From: UBA6522 sp965237785
GTDB lineage: Bacteria; Pseudomonadota; Gammaproteobacteria; Steroidobacterales; Rariloculaceae
Assembly: GCA_965237785.1 (NCBI GenBank)
Contig: OZ250159.1
Location: 3,472,001-3,536,000, forward strand
DNA: 64,000 bases
Reading direction: 5' to 3'
Position 1 is the stretch's first letter, and the number at the start of each line of letters is the position of its first letter. Under the pieces are notes generated by a model. The model had not been told where the DNA came from. It ran no database searches and saw only the letters and a list, made by a program, of their open reading frames with translations. The position numbers were made by a program, and so were the translations under genes. Below, one piece after another: positions 33,657 through 42,824 of this stretch.

Positions 33657-34277
33657 ATGTGGGAACGACTGACTCACCGCCTGGCAAGCGCCGGTTTGGC
33701 GGTGGAGCCTGCCGCTGCCACCGCTTTGACCCGGTATCTGGGCGAACTCTCCAGGTGGAACCGGGTTCATAACCTCACTGCGATTACCGATCCCGACGCG
33801 ATGATCCGGCGTCACGTGGTGGAGAGTCTTGCCCTGCGCAGCTTCCTCCGCGGTCACCGCGTGGCCGATGTCGGCAGTGGCGCGGGCGTGCCGGGCATTC
33901 CGCTGGCGATTGCCGAGCCGCAGCGGCACTTCACGCTGATCGACAGCCGCGGCAAGCGGGCCGCGTTTCTTCGGCACGTGAAGGGGCTCCTGGAATTGAC
34001 GAACGTTTCAGTAGAACATCGCCGGGTTGAGGACATGAACGGTACCGAGCCCTTCGATACACTGCTCGTGCGTGCGCTGGCGCCCCTCGAGGAGCTGCCG
34101 CGGCTCACCGCGCACCTGTTCGGGCCGGATACCGTCATGTTGGCGCTGACCGGCGAAAAGGACCGCTGCCGCGTCATGGTCTCGGACGAGCGCTTTGAGG
34201 TCCGCCCCGCCGGGGGCGCCATCGCGGATTTGTTCAGCGGCGCGTTGCTGCTCATCCGCACCAGGCAAGGACAGTAA
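33657..34277 (+). CDS. rsmG: 16S rRNA (guanine527-N7)-methyltransferase
   Basis: A 206-residue SAM methyltransferase: NRVHNLTAITDP at the N-terminal side, then VADVGSGAGVPGIPLAI as the SAM loop, LIDSRGKRAAFL, and VRALAPLEELP. It methylates G527 of 16S rRNA in the cytoplasm. parA begins 5 nt after its stop. Confidence 0.95.
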   Translation: MWERLTHRLASAGLAVEPAAATALTRYLGELSRWNRVHNLTAITDPDAMIRRHVVESLALRSFLRGHRVADVGSGAGVPGIPLAIAEPQRHFTLIDSRGKRAAFLRHVKGLLELTNVSVEHRRVEDMNGTEPFDTLLVRALAPLEELPRLTAHLFGPDTVMLALTGEKDRCRVMVSDERFEVRPAGGAIADLFSGALLLIRTRQGQ

Positions 34278-34282
34278 GATCG

Positions 34283-35062
34283 GTGGTTCGGATCATCGCC
34301 ATAGCCAATCAAAAAGGCGGGGTGGGCAAGACCACGACCTGCATCAATCTCGCTGCCTCCCTGGCCGCCACCCGGCGACGCGTGTTGTTGGTGGACATGG
34401 ACCCCCAGGGCAACGCCACGGTCGGCTGCGGCGTGGAGCCTGCCGGTCCCGACGCGACCATCTGTGATTTGCTGCTCAAGGACGGCGATGCAGGCGAGTT
34501 TATCCGGCCGTCGGCCGTCGGCGGCTTCGGCGTGCTGCCCGCGAATCAGGATTTGACGCTGGCGGAGGTACAACTCCTGACCCGCCACGGACGCGAACAG
34601 CGGCTCAAGGAAATCCTCTCGCCTCTGGAGAAGGACTTCGACTATATCCTTGTGGACTGCCCACCGGCGATCAACATGCTCACGATCAATGCCCTGGCCG
34701 CGGGCACGGGCGTGCTCATCCCCATGCAGTGCGAGTACTACGCGTTGGAAGGGCTCACCGCGCTGCTCGAGACCGTTGAGCAGGTGCGCCGCACCGTCAA
34801 TCGGAAGCTGCGGCTGCATGGCATTCTTCGCACCATGTACGATCCCCGGAACAACCTGACCAGGGAAGTGTCCGGCGAACTCCAGGAGCACTTCAGCGAC
34901 AGCCTTTTCCATACGGTCATCCCGCGCAATGTGCGCCTTGCCGAGGCGCCGAGTTTCGGCAAGCCGGTGCTTTACCATGACAAGAATTCCACGGGCGCCC
35001 TGGCCTATCTGGCCCTGGCCGGTGAAATCAATCGCCGCGAGGCGGTGTCGGCTGGGCTCTGA
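34283..35062 (+). CDS. parA: Chromosome partitioning ATPase ParA
   Basis: A 259-residue deviant-Walker ATPase: IAIANQKGGVGKTTTCINLA (Lys in the KGGVGKT signature), VDMDPQGN and VDCPPAINML. Start is GTG 34283. With ParB and the parS sites in recF it segregates origins. The chromosomal form lacks an N-terminal helix-turn-helix, so it is not an autoregulator like plasmid ParA proteins. Confidence 0.95.
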   Translation: MVRIIAIANQKGGVGKTTTCINLAASLAATRRRVLLVDMDPQGNATVGCGVEPAGPDATICDLLLKDGDAGEFIRPSAVGGFGVLPANQDLTLAEVQLLTRHGREQRLKEILSPLEKDFDYILVDCPPAINMLTINALAAGTGVLIPMQCEYYALEGLTALLETVEQVRRTVNRKLRLHGILRTMYDPRNNLTREVSGELQEHFSDSLFHTVIPRNVRLAEAPSFGKPVLYHDKNSTGALAYLALAGEINRREAVSAGL

Positions 35063-35099
35063 ATGACCCGCGCCGGAAGGCTTGCGCTACAATGCTCCA

Positions 35100-35123
35100 G
35101 CCCGAAGCTTGCAACGTTCGGGC
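35100..35123 (+). other. Hairpin in the parA-parB gap
   Basis: GCCCGAA (35100-35106) and TTCGGGC (35117-35123) can form a 7-bp stem with a 10-nt loop, just after a TACAAT -10-like sequence (35088-35093) and 30 bp before parB. It could be a weak terminator or a leader structure that sets ParB level relative to ParA. Confidence 0.3.
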
Positions 35124-35153
35124 CTGCCCTTATCCCGCCGACGAGAGGTATGG

Positions 35154-36059
35154 ATGGCTAAGCGAAGAAGCCTCGGCCGCGGCCTGGAGGCGTTGTTGGG
35201 CACCGACCCCGGCGCGCGGCCGGCGGAGTCGCGCGACGGCCTGCGGGAGCTACCCATCGACCTCCTGGAACGCGGCCGCTTCCAGCCGCGCGCGAATATG
35301 CGCGCTGAGTCCCTGCAGGAGTTGGCCGACTCCATTCGCGCCCAGGGTCTGGTGCAACCCATTGTCGTGCGACCGCTGAGCGCCCCGGGCGACAGCGGCG
35401 AGACCCGTTACGAGATCGTCGCCGGGGAGCGGCGCTGGCGCGCGGCCCAGATCGCGGGCCTGCAGACGATGCCCGCCCTGGTTCGCGAGATGCCCGATCG
35501 CGCGGCGGTGGCTGTCGGGCTGATCGAAAACGTACAGCGCGAGGACCTCAATGCACTCGAGGAAGCTGGCGCGCTCAAGCGCCTGGTGACCGAGTTCCAG
35601 ATGACCCACGCCGAAGCCGCGGAGGCCGTGGGGCGCTCCCGCGTCTCCGTGAGCAACCTGATGCGGTTGCTGGAGTTGCCGGACGAGGCGAAGAAGTTGC
35701 TCAAGGAGCGCACGCTTAACATGGGTCACGCCAGGGCGCTGCTGGCGCTGGACGACCCGGCGACGCTGGTGACGTTGGCGCGGCGCGCGGTGCAGCAGGG
35801 CTGGAGCGTGCGTGAGACCGAGCGCGCCGTGCAGCGCTTGAATGCCGGCGCTGGCGCGCGCCGGCCGGAGCCCGTTGCCAAGGATCCGAATGTTCGGCGT
35901 CTCGAGTCCGAACTGGGCGATCGGTTGGGAGCGCCGGTGCGGATCGAGCATCGCTCGACCGGCGGACGCGTCATCATCCGCTATCACAGCGTCGATGAAC
36001 TCGAAGGGATCATCGAACACATGCGGCGTCGAGCGAGCGTCGATCCGGGCGCGGGGTGA
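35154..36059 (+). CDS. parB: Chromosome partitioning protein ParB
   Basis: A 301-residue CTP-dependent DNA clamp. The N-terminal RRSLGRGLEALLG motif contacts ParA; the CTP-binding region includes LRELPIDLLERGRFQPR, EIVAGERRWRAAQIAG and ENVQREDLNALEEA; a helix-turn-helix (AAEAVGRSRVSVSNLMRLL) binds parS; and a dimerisation domain ends the protein. The ATG at 35154 follows GAGAGG closely. It would load at the two parS sites about 11 kb away. Confidence 0.95.
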   Translation: MAKRRSLGRGLEALLGTDPGARPAESRDGLRELPIDLLERGRFQPRANMRAESLQELADSIRAQGLVQPIVVRPLSAPGDSGETRYEIVAGERRWRAAQIAGLQTMPALVREMPDRAAVAVGLIENVQREDLNALEEAGALKRLVTEFQMTHAEAAEAVGRSRVSVSNLMRLLELPDEAKKLLKERTLNMGHARALLALDDPATLVTLARRAVQQGWSVRETERAVQRLNAGAGARRPEPVAKDPNVRRLESELGDRLGAPVRIEHRSTGGRVIIRYHSVDELEGIIEHMRRRASVDPGAG

Positions 36060-36097
36060 CGCGCCCGTAATTTGGCGACATGGTTCGCGCCGCCGCC

Positions 36098-36126
36098 TTG
36101 ATCGCGTATCGACAAGACTATAGGAT
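36098..36126 (+). promoter_or_regulatory. Candidate promoter of the atp operon
   Basis: TTGATC (36098-36103) and TAGGAT (36121-36126) are separated by 17 bp, about 105 bp ahead of the atpI start. It is the best sigma-70-like pair in the parB-atpI gap. Confidence 0.4.
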
Positions 36127-36230
36127 AGCGCCGCGTTCAGGCGGTTGATGATCCTCGTTTGAAGCGACGCCACGTGTGTGGCTTTTCCTTTGTCAGCGAC
36201 AGCAGAAAATCACGGTCAATCGGTTTGCTC

Positions 36231-36644
36231 GTGAGCGAACTCGACGAGCAGTTCACCAGGGCGCGCAGAGCCGCCTTGGGCATTGTCGGCGCACAGTCGG
36301 GAGTCGCGTTATTGTGCGCGCTGGCCGGGTGGTTGCTGGCCGGGCCCCATGCGGCAGTCTCCGCCCTGATCGGCGGTGGTATCGGGACACTCGCGAGTTT
36401 CGTCCAGGTGGCAGGTACCTTCCGGCCCGGGGCGAGCCGCAAGCCGGAACGGATTCTCGGTCGGTTGTATCGAGGGGAAGCATTCAAGCTGCTGGTGACC
36501 GCTGGGTTGTTCGCGTTCGTGTTGATGAGTATGGAGGTTGCATTCGGGGCGATGATCGGCGGATTTGCGGCGACACTCCTGATCTTTTGGGCGGCTCTGC
36601 TTTGGTCATCCAGCGCATTCCCGGGTTCGGGGCCGAACCGGTGA
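36231..36644 (+). CDS. atpI: ATP synthase protein I (AtpI)
   Basis: A 137-residue membrane protein with four hydrophobic helices in two pairs (about residues 18-35, 39-57, 84-101, 107-125). AtpI aids assembly or stability of the c-ring. GTG at 36231 gives the usual N-terminus (SELDEQFTRARR); a TTG at 36159 would add 24 residues. It opens the atp operon 13 nt ahead of atpB. Confidence 0.8.
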   Translation: MSELDEQFTRARRAALGIVGAQSGVALLCALAGWLLAGPHAAVSALIGGGIGTLASFVQVAGTFRPGASRKPERILGRLYRGEAFKLLVTAGLFAFVLMSMEVAFGAMIGGFAATLLIFWAALLWSSSAFPGSGPNR

Positions 36645-36657
36645 GCAGTAGTTAGAC

Positions 36658-37503
36658 ATGGAAGATACCCACCAAGGCCCCGCCAACGCCACCGAATACA
36701 TCGTCCACCACCTGACCAACCTGCATGTGGGCGAAGGCTTCTGGAATCTGCACCTGGATAGCCTGTTCTACGCTGTGCTACTCGGAATCCTGTTCGCGGG
36801 AAGCTTCTGGATGGCGGCGCGCAAGGCCACTTCCGGTGTGCCGGGGCAATGGCAGAATTTCGTCGAGATGATGGTGGAGTTCGTGGATACCCAGGTCAAG
36901 GACAGCTTTCACGGTTCGAGCAAGCTGATCGCGCCGCTCGCGCTGACGATATTCTGCTGGATATTCCTGATGAACTTCATGGACCTGGTGCCGGTGGATC
37001 TGTTGCCGGCGCTGGGAACGGCCGCGGGAGTCGAGTACATGAAGGTGGTGCCGACCACCGACCTCAACATCACCTTCGGGATGTCCATCTCGGTATTCCT
37101 GCTCATGATCTTCTACAGCATCAAAATCAAGGGCGTCGGCGGGTTCGCCAGGGAGCTGTTCCTGCATCCGTTCGGCAAGTGGATGATGCCGTTCAATTTT
37201 CTGCTCAAGCTGGTGGAGGAGGTCGCCAAGCCGGTGTCGCTGGCGCTGCGGCTATTCGGTAACCTTTACGCCGGTGAATTGATCTTCATACTGATCGCAC
37301 TGTTCACCCTGTCCGCGGGCGGACATTCGGCGGCGGAAAGCCTGCTCAATCTGGCGTCCCCCGGCACGTTTGTCTGGCTTGTGATCCAGGTCATCCTCGG
37401 GCTGGCCTGGGCAATTTTCCACATTCTGATTATTACCTTGCAGGCATTCATTTTCATGATGCTGACGATCGTCTATCTGAGTATGGCCCACGAAGAGCAT
37501 TAG
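36658..37503 (+). CDS. atpB: ATP synthase Fo subunit a
   Basis: A 281-residue polytopic protein with the essential stator arginine in LALRLFGNLYAGEL and later polar residues of the proton half-channels. It passes protons to the c-ring. The N-terminal ATEYIVHHLTNL and the STAYxxM-like end match gammaproteobacterial subunit a. Confidence 0.95.
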   Translation: MEDTHQGPANATEYIVHHLTNLHVGEGFWNLHLDSLFYAVLLGILFAGSFWMAARKATSGVPGQWQNFVEMMVEFVDTQVKDSFHGSSKLIAPLALTIFCWIFLMNFMDLVPVDLLPALGTAAGVEYMKVVPTTDLNITFGMSISVFLLMIFYSIKIKGVGGFARELFLHPFGKWMMPFNFLLKLVEEVAKPVSLALRLFGNLYAGELIFILIALFTLSAGGHSAAESLLNLASPGTFVWLVIQVILGLAWAIFHILIITLQAFIFMMLTIVYLSMAHEEH

Positions 37504-37504
37504 T

Positions 37505-37519
37505 CCGAACGGTGTTCGG
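37505..37519 (+). other. Hairpin between atpB and atpE
   Basis: CCGAAC-GGT-GTTCGG is a 6-bp perfect stem with a 3-nt loop right after the atpB stop, followed by a TTT-containing stretch and then the unusually strong ribosome-binding site AGGAGGAG (37533-37540) of atpE. This combination could separate or boost expression of the c subunit, which is needed in 8-15 copies per complex. Confidence 0.45.
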
Positions 37520-37542
37520 GCTTTCTGGATTTAGGAGGAGTT

Positions 37543-37842
37543 ATGGAACTTGCAAACTTGGTCGCCAATATACAGGGAATGACCGCCGTGGCGGTGGCGC
37601 TTTTGATTGGCATGGGCGCGATGGGGACCGCGATTGGATTCGGGCTCCTCGGCGGGCGGTTCCTGGAGGGCGCGGCGCGCCAGCCGGAATTGGTGCCGAT
37701 GCTTCAGATCAAGATGTTCATTGTCGCCGGCCTGTTGGACGCGGTGACGATGATCGGAGTGGGCGTGGCGTTGTTCTTTACCTTTGCCAACCCGTTTCTG
37801 ACCACGGCCGTGAATACGGTACAAGCCGGGCTGGGCGGCTGA
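37543..37842 (+). CDS. atpE: ATP synthase Fo subunit c
   Basis: A 99-residue two-helix protein. The loop is ARQPEL (Arg46-Gln47-Pro48) and the ion-binding carboxylate is Asp66 in VAGLLDAVTMIGVG. The absence of the Gln/Glu-Ser pattern of sodium-binding rings points to protons. It is about 20 residues longer than E. coli AtpE, mainly at the ends. A very strong ribosome-binding site precedes it. Confidence 0.95.
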   Translation: MELANLVANIQGMTAVAVALLIGMGAMGTAIGFGLLGGRFLEGAARQPELVPMLQIKMFIVAGLLDAVTMIGVGVALFFTFANPFLTTAVNTVQAGLGG

Positions 37843-37882
37843 CCGGGCCTGACGTCGACGACATCGTTCCTGGAGGCAGTCA

Positions 37883-38353
37883 ATGAGCATCAACGTCACG
37901 CTATTCGTACAGATGTTGGTTTTCGGGCTTCTGGTGTGGTTCACCATGACTTTCGTGTGGCCGCTGATTCGCGAGGCGATGGATGCGCGGCAACAGGAAA
38001 TTGCCGACGGTCTCGCCGCCGCCGAGAAGGGTCGCATCCATCTCGAGGCGGCTGACTCCGAAGCACAAAAGATCATCGGCGCGGCACGAGAGCAGGCGCG
38101 CGACATTCTCAACAAGGCATCGGCCCGTGCGACGGGCATCGTTGACGAGGGCCGCTCGCTGGGCGAAGAGGAACGCCGCAAGCGGCTCGAAACCGCCCAG
38201 TCCGAGATCGACGTGGAAGTCAACCGGGCGCGAGACGAACTGCGGCATCAGGTGGCGGCTATCGCCGTTGCCGGCGCCGAGAAAGTCCTGTCCCGCGAGA
38301 TCGATGCCGACGCCCACCGCGAACTTCTGGATCGCCTGGCCGCGGAACTGTAG
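37883..38353 (+). CDS. atpF: ATP synthase Fo subunit b
   Basis: A 156-residue stalk subunit: one N-terminal membrane helix (about 5-26, VTLFVQMLVFGLLVWFTMTF) and a long charged helix (from about 30) that dimerises and reaches F1. The length equals E. coli b (156). Confidence 0.94.
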   Translation: MSINVTLFVQMLVFGLLVWFTMTFVWPLIREAMDARQQEIADGLAAAEKGRIHLEAADSEAQKIIGAAREQARDILNKASARATGIVDEGRSLGEEERRKRLETAQSEIDVEVNRARDELRHQVAAIAVAGAEKVLSREIDADAHRELLDRLAAEL

Positions 38354-38379
38354 CCGGTAACGGGAAGCGGATAACTTCG

Positions 38380-38934
38380 ATGGCTGAAACCGGTACACTC
38401 GCCCGTCCCTATGCCCGTGCGGTGTTCGAACTGGCCAGCGCCGCAGGCAAGTTGTCGGACTGGTCGGCGGCCCTGGGTACCGCAGCGAAGGTCGTCGGCG
38501 ATCCGGCAGCGAGGCGGTTCCTGGCCCGACGGGAACTGGACGACGCTGCCCGGGTCGAGTTCCTGCTGTCGATTTGCGCCGAGGCGGGCGAGGCGCAGGT
38601 GCTGGAATCGACACACGGCCGTAACCTGGTGCGGTTACTCGCGGAGAATCATCGTTTGCCGGTCCTGCCCGAAATAGCCGACCGGTTCGACGCGCTCAAG
38701 GCGAGCGCCGAGAATTCTGTAAAGGTGCGACTGGTTACCGCCGCCGGCGTGGCGGAGCCTGTGGTGCAACGAATCAAGAGCGCCCTGGAACATCGACTTG
38801 GCCGGGCGGTGGAATTGGAATTGGAGCAAGACCCCGGGTTGCTCGGCGGTGCGGTTATTCATGCCGAGGGCCAGGTGATCGATGGATCGGTGAAGAGCCG
38901 GCTCGCCGAACTCGCCGGGGTGTTAACCGCATGA
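38380..38934 (+). CDS. atpH: ATP synthase F1 subunit delta
   Basis: A 184-residue delta subunit with TLARPYARAVFELA at the N-terminus, the central helical bundle, and the C-terminal PGLLGGAVIHAEGQVIDGSVKSRL motif. It joins the alpha3beta3 head to the b stalk. Confidence 0.94.
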   Translation: MAETGTLARPYARAVFELASAAGKLSDWSAALGTAAKVVGDPAARRFLARRELDDAARVEFLLSICAEAGEAQVLESTHGRNLVRLLAENHRLPVLPEIADRFDALKASAENSVKVRLVTAAGVAEPVVQRIKSALEHRLGRAVELELEQDPGLLGGAVIHAEGQVIDGSVKSRLAELAGVLTA

Positions 38935-38959
38935 TGAATTGCGGGCGAGAGGAAATCGT

Positions 38960-40501
38960 ATGGCATTGAAAGCGTCGGAAATCAGCGAACTGATCAAGCA
39001 ACGCATCGAGAACTTCGATGCCAGGGCCGAGGCGCGCGACGTGGGTACGGTCGTCGTGCTCACCGACGGCATCGTCCGCATTCACGGACTCGCCGACGTT
39101 CAGTACGGCGAGATGATCGAGTTCCCGGGCGGCAGTTTCGGGCTCGCACTCAACCTGGAACAGGATTCGGTGGGCGCCGTGGTGCTGGGCGAGTACAAGC
39201 ACATTTGCGAGGGCGATACGGTTCGGACCACCGGCCGGATTCTGGAAGTGCCGGTGGGCGAGGCCTTGCTCGGGCGGGTGGTGAACTCGCTGGGCGCTCC
39301 GATCGACGGCAAGGGACCCATCGATACCACCGAATCGTCCCCCATCGAGAAGGTCGCTCCGGGGGTCATTGACCGCCAGTCGGTGTCGGCGCCGGTGCAG
39401 ACGGGCTTGAAATCCATCGACTCCATGGTGCCCATCGGGCGCGGCCAGCGGGAACTCATCATCGGCGACCGGCAGACCGGCAAGAGCGCGGTCGCCATCG
39501 ACACGATCATCAACCAGCGCGGCGGCGACATCGTCTGCATCTACGTGGCCATCGGACAGAAAAACTCCACGGTGGCGAACGTGGTGGGCCGGCTGGAACA
39601 AGAGGGCGCCATGGACCACACCATCGTGGTGTCGGCGTCTGCTGCCGAGTCCGCCGCCATGCAGTACATTGCACCCTACGCCGGCTGCGCCATGGGCGAG
39701 TACTTCCGCGATCGGGGCCAGGACGCACTGATCATTTACGACGATTTGACCAAGCAAGCCTGGGCGTACCGTCAGGTTTCGCTGCTGCTGCGCCGGCCAC
39801 CGGGCCGCGAGGCCTATCCGGGCGATGTGTTCTATCTGCACTCGCGCCTCCTCGAGCGCGCGGCGCGGGTCAACGCCGGCTACGTGGAAGAGTTCACCGA
39901 GGGCGAGGTCAAGGGCAGGACCGGCTCGCTGACGGCGCTGCCGATCATCGAGACGCAGGCGGGCGACGTCTCGGCCTTCGTGCCGACCAACGTGATTTCG
40001 ATCACCGACGGGCAGATATTCCTGGAGACGGATCTGTTCAACGCCGGTATCCGGCCGGCCATCAACGCCGGTCTCTCGGTGTCGCGGGTGGGCGGCGCCG
40101 CGCAAACTCAGATCATCAAGAAGCTCGGCGGCGGCATCCGCCTGTCCCTGGCCCAGTATCGCGAGCTTGCGGCCTTCTCGCAGTTCGCGTCCGATCTCGA
40201 CGAAGCCACCCGGCGCCAGTTGGAGCGCGGCCAGCGGGTGACGGAGTTGATGAAGCAGCCACAGTACACTCCGTTGTCGGTGGCCGAAATGGCGATTTCC
40301 CTCTACGCCGTAAACGAAGGCTACCTGGATGACGTGGAGGTCGAAAAAGTGGTGCCGTTCGAGGCGGCGCTGCACGCTCATGCGCGCGCCAATGCGGTCG
40401 AGTTGATGGCGACAATCAACAGCACCGGCGGGTACGACGAGGAGATTCAGGCCGGGCTCAAGGCGCTTCTCGGCGAATTCACGGCGTCGGGCGCCTACTG
40501 A
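38960..40501 (+). CDS. atpA: ATP synthase F1 subunit alpha
   Basis: A 513-residue alpha subunit, the same length as E. coli. Walker A is GDRQTGKSAV; the catalytic-interface arginine lies in the RPAINAGLSVSRVGGAAQ region. It carries the non-catalytic nucleotide sites. The ATG at 38960 follows GAGAGGAAAT; a start at 38939 is possible but adds seven unconserved residues. Confidence 0.97.
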   Translation: MALKASEISELIKQRIENFDARAEARDVGTVVVLTDGIVRIHGLADVQYGEMIEFPGGSFGLALNLEQDSVGAVVLGEYKHICEGDTVRTTGRILEVPVGEALLGRVVNSLGAPIDGKGPIDTTESSPIEKVAPGVIDRQSVSAPVQTGLKSIDSMVPIGRGQRELIIGDRQTGKSAVAIDTIINQRGGDIVCIYVAIGQKNSTVANVVGRLEQEGAMDHTIVVSASAAESAAMQYIAPYAGCAMGEYFRDRGQDALIIYDDLTKQAWAYRQVSLLLRRPPGREAYPGDVFYLHSRLLERAARVNAGYVEEFTEGEVKGRTGSLTALPIIETQAGDVSAFVPTNVISITDGQIFLETDLFNAGIRPAINAGLSVSRVGGAAQTQIIKKLGGGIRLSLAQYRELAAFSQFASDLDEATRRQLERGQRVTELMKQPQYTPLSVAEMAISLYAVNEGYLDDVEVEKVVPFEAALHAHARANAVELMATINSTGGYDEEIQAGLKALLGEFTASGAY

Positions 40502-40532
40502 GACCGAGCGCCTGGACACAGGAATATCCTAG

Positions 40533-41393
40533 ATGGCCGTCGGCAAGGAAATTCGCACCAAGATCAACAGCGTGAAAAACACGCAGAAGATCACGCGGGC
40601 GATGGAAATGGTCGCGGCCTCCAAGCTGAGAAAAACCCAGGACCGCATGAACGCCGCAAAGCCCTATGCGGAGGCGATACGCAGCGTGATCGGCCACCTG
40701 TCCCAGGCCAGTCCCGACTTCCACAATCCCTACTTCGAGGTCCGCGAAATCAAACGGGTGGGTTACCTGGTCGTGACCACCGATCGCGGACTTTGCGGTT
40801 CCCTGAACGTCAACCTGTTCCGCGCGCTGTTGAACGATATCAGCGCGCGACGGGACCAGGGGGTCGAAGCGGACCTGTGCATACTCGGCGCCAAGGGATT
40901 GGCGTTCTTCCGGCGGCTGAAGACCAATATCGTGTCGGTCGCGACCCACCTGGGCGACGTGCCCAAGGTGGCAGACCTCATCGGCCCGCTCTCCAGCATG
41001 ACCGATGCCTTCACGAGCGGAAAGATCGACCGGCTGTACCTGGTCCATAATGTTTTCGTCAACACGATGACCCAGCAACCGCGTATCGGCAGGCTATTGC
41101 CGGTGGAACCGGTGGACGCGGACGAGCTTCAGGATCACTGGGACTACATTTACGAGCCGGACGCCGCGGAGTTGTTGACCGATGTACTCGACCGCTACGT
41201 CGAGGCGCAGGTTTACCGCGGGGCGGTGGAAAATGTGGCCTGTGAAATGGCGTCGAAGATGGTGGCGATGAAGGCGGCCACCGACAACGCCGGCAAATTC
41301 ATCGATCAGCTGCAGTTGGTCTACAACAAGGCCCGCCAGGCAGCGATCACCCAGGAGATATCGGAAATCGTCGGCGGCGCAGCGGCCGTCTAG
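40533..41393 (+). CDS. atpG: ATP synthase F1 subunit gamma
   Basis: A 286-residue central shaft subunit. Both coiled-coil ends are typical: EIRTKINSVKNTQKITRAMEMVAASKLRK at the start and MKAATDNAGKFIDQLQLVYNKARQA at the end, with the TDRGLCGSLN motif in between. Confidence 0.96.
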   Translation: MAVGKEIRTKINSVKNTQKITRAMEMVAASKLRKTQDRMNAAKPYAEAIRSVIGHLSQASPDFHNPYFEVREIKRVGYLVVTTDRGLCGSLNVNLFRALLNDISARRDQGVEADLCILGAKGLAFFRRLKTNIVSVATHLGDVPKVADLIGPLSSMTDAFTSGKIDRLYLVHNVFVNTMTQQPRIGRLLPVEPVDADELQDHWDYIYEPDAAELLTDVLDRYVEAQVYRGAVENVACEMASKMVAMKAATDNAGKFIDQLQLVYNKARQAAITQEISEIVGGAAAV

Positions 41394-41426
41394 TGTTTCC
41401 AGGAGCAGAGGAAGGTTAGGCATTCC

Positions 41427-42806
41427 ATGAGCACGGGTACGATTGTTCAGGTCATTGGTGCGGTGGTGGACGTGGAATTTCCGCGCGACGCCATTCCCAG
41501 GGTTTACGATGCTCTGCAACTGCAGGATCGGGATCTCACATTGGAGGTTCAGCAGCAGTTGGGAGACGGCGTGGTGCGCGCCATTGCCATGGGTTCCAGC
41601 GAAGGGCTGAAGCGCGGCTTGGCGGTCGACAACACTGCAGCGCCCATCACGGTTCCGGTGGGCGAGAAGACGCTGGGACGCATCATGGACGTTCTCGGCA
41701 AGCCCATCGACAAGGCCGGTGAGATCGGCGAGGAAGCGCGGCTGCCCATTCACCGGGATCCGCCGAGCTTTGAGGAGCAGTCGATCACCACGGAGCTGCT
41801 CGAGACCGGGGTCAAGGTCATCGACCTGATCATGCCCATCGCCAAGGGCGGCAAGATCGGGCTGTTCGGAGGCGCCGGCGTCGGCAAGACGGTCACGCTG
41901 ATGGAGTTGATCAATAACATCGCCAAGGAACACGGTGGTTATTCGGTCTTCGCGGGCGTGGGCGAGCGGACCCGCGAGGGCAACGACTTCTACTACGAAA
42001 TGAAGGAGTCCAAGGTTCTCGACAAGGTGTCTCTGGTGTACGGACAGATGAACGAGCCGCCGGGCAATCGGCTGCGCGTGGCGCTCACCGGTCTGACCAT
42101 TGCCGAGCACTTCCGCGACGAAGGCAGGGATGTGTTGATGTTCATCGACAACATCTACCGCTATACGCTGGCGGGCACCGAAGTGTCGGCGCTGTTGGGA
42201 CGGATGCCCTCCGCGGTGGGATACCAGCCGACGCTGGCCCACGAGATGGGCGTGTTGCAGGAAAGGATTACCTCCACCAGCACCGGATCGATTACCTCGT
42301 TTCAGGCGGTCTACGTCCCCGCCGATGACTTGACCGACCCTTCGCCCGCAACGACGTTCGCTCATCTGGATGCCACGCTGGTGCTGTCGCGGCAAATCGC
42401 CGAGCTGGGCATCTACCCGGCGGTGGACCCCCTGGATTCGACCAGCCGCCTGCTCGACCCGAACGTGATCGGCGAGGAGCACTACCAGACCGCCCGTTCC
42501 GTTCAGGCGGTTCTGCAGCGCTACAAGGAGTTGCAGGACATCATCGCCATTCTCGGAATGGACGAACTGTCCGAGGACGACAAGCTGACCGTGCAGCGGG
42601 CGCGAAAGATCCAGCGATTCCTGTCGCAGCCTTTCACGGTTGCCGAGACCTTCACCGGCACGCCCGGCAAGTCCGTGCCGCTGAAGGATACCGTCCGGGA
42701 CTTCGGGGCGATCGTCTCCGGCGAATACGACCATCTGCCGGAGCAGGCGTTCTACATGGTCGGTGGCATCAGCGAGGCCGAAGAGCAGGCCAAGCGCCTG
42801 CAATAG
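41427..42806 (+). CDS. atpD: ATP synthase F1 subunit beta
   Basis: A 459-residue catalytic subunit. Walker A is GGAGVGKTV, followed by the GVGERTREGNDFY segment carrying the catalytic Glu, Walker B LMFIDNIYRY, and ALLGRMPSAVGYQPTLA. It contains the ATP-forming sites. Confidence 0.98.
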   Translation: MSTGTIVQVIGAVVDVEFPRDAIPRVYDALQLQDRDLTLEVQQQLGDGVVRAIAMGSSEGLKRGLAVDNTAAPITVPVGEKTLGRIMDVLGKPIDKAGEIGEEARLPIHRDPPSFEEQSITTELLETGVKVIDLIMPIAKGGKIGLFGGAGVGKTVTLMELINNIAKEHGGYSVFAGVGERTREGNDFYYEMKESKVLDKVSLVYGQMNEPPGNRLRVALTGLTIAEHFRDEGRDVLMFIDNIYRYTLAGTEVSALLGRMPSAVGYQPTLAHEMGVLQERITSTSTGSITSFQAVYVPADDLTDPSPATTFAHLDATLVLSRQIAELGIYPAVDPLDSTSRLLDPNVIGEEHYQTARSVQAVLQRYKELQDIIAILGMDELSEDDKLTVQRARKIQRFLSQPFTVAETFTGTPGKSVPLKDTVRDFGAIVSGEYDHLPEQAFYMVGGISEAEEQAKRLQ

Positions 42807-42824
42807 GCTCGAACCACCGTCGCC

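Noticed and set aside
38855..40519. A 554-codon minus-strand open frame opposite atpA
   Set aside because: Same reason: a shadow of atpA codon bias, with His/Arg-rich low-complexity translation.
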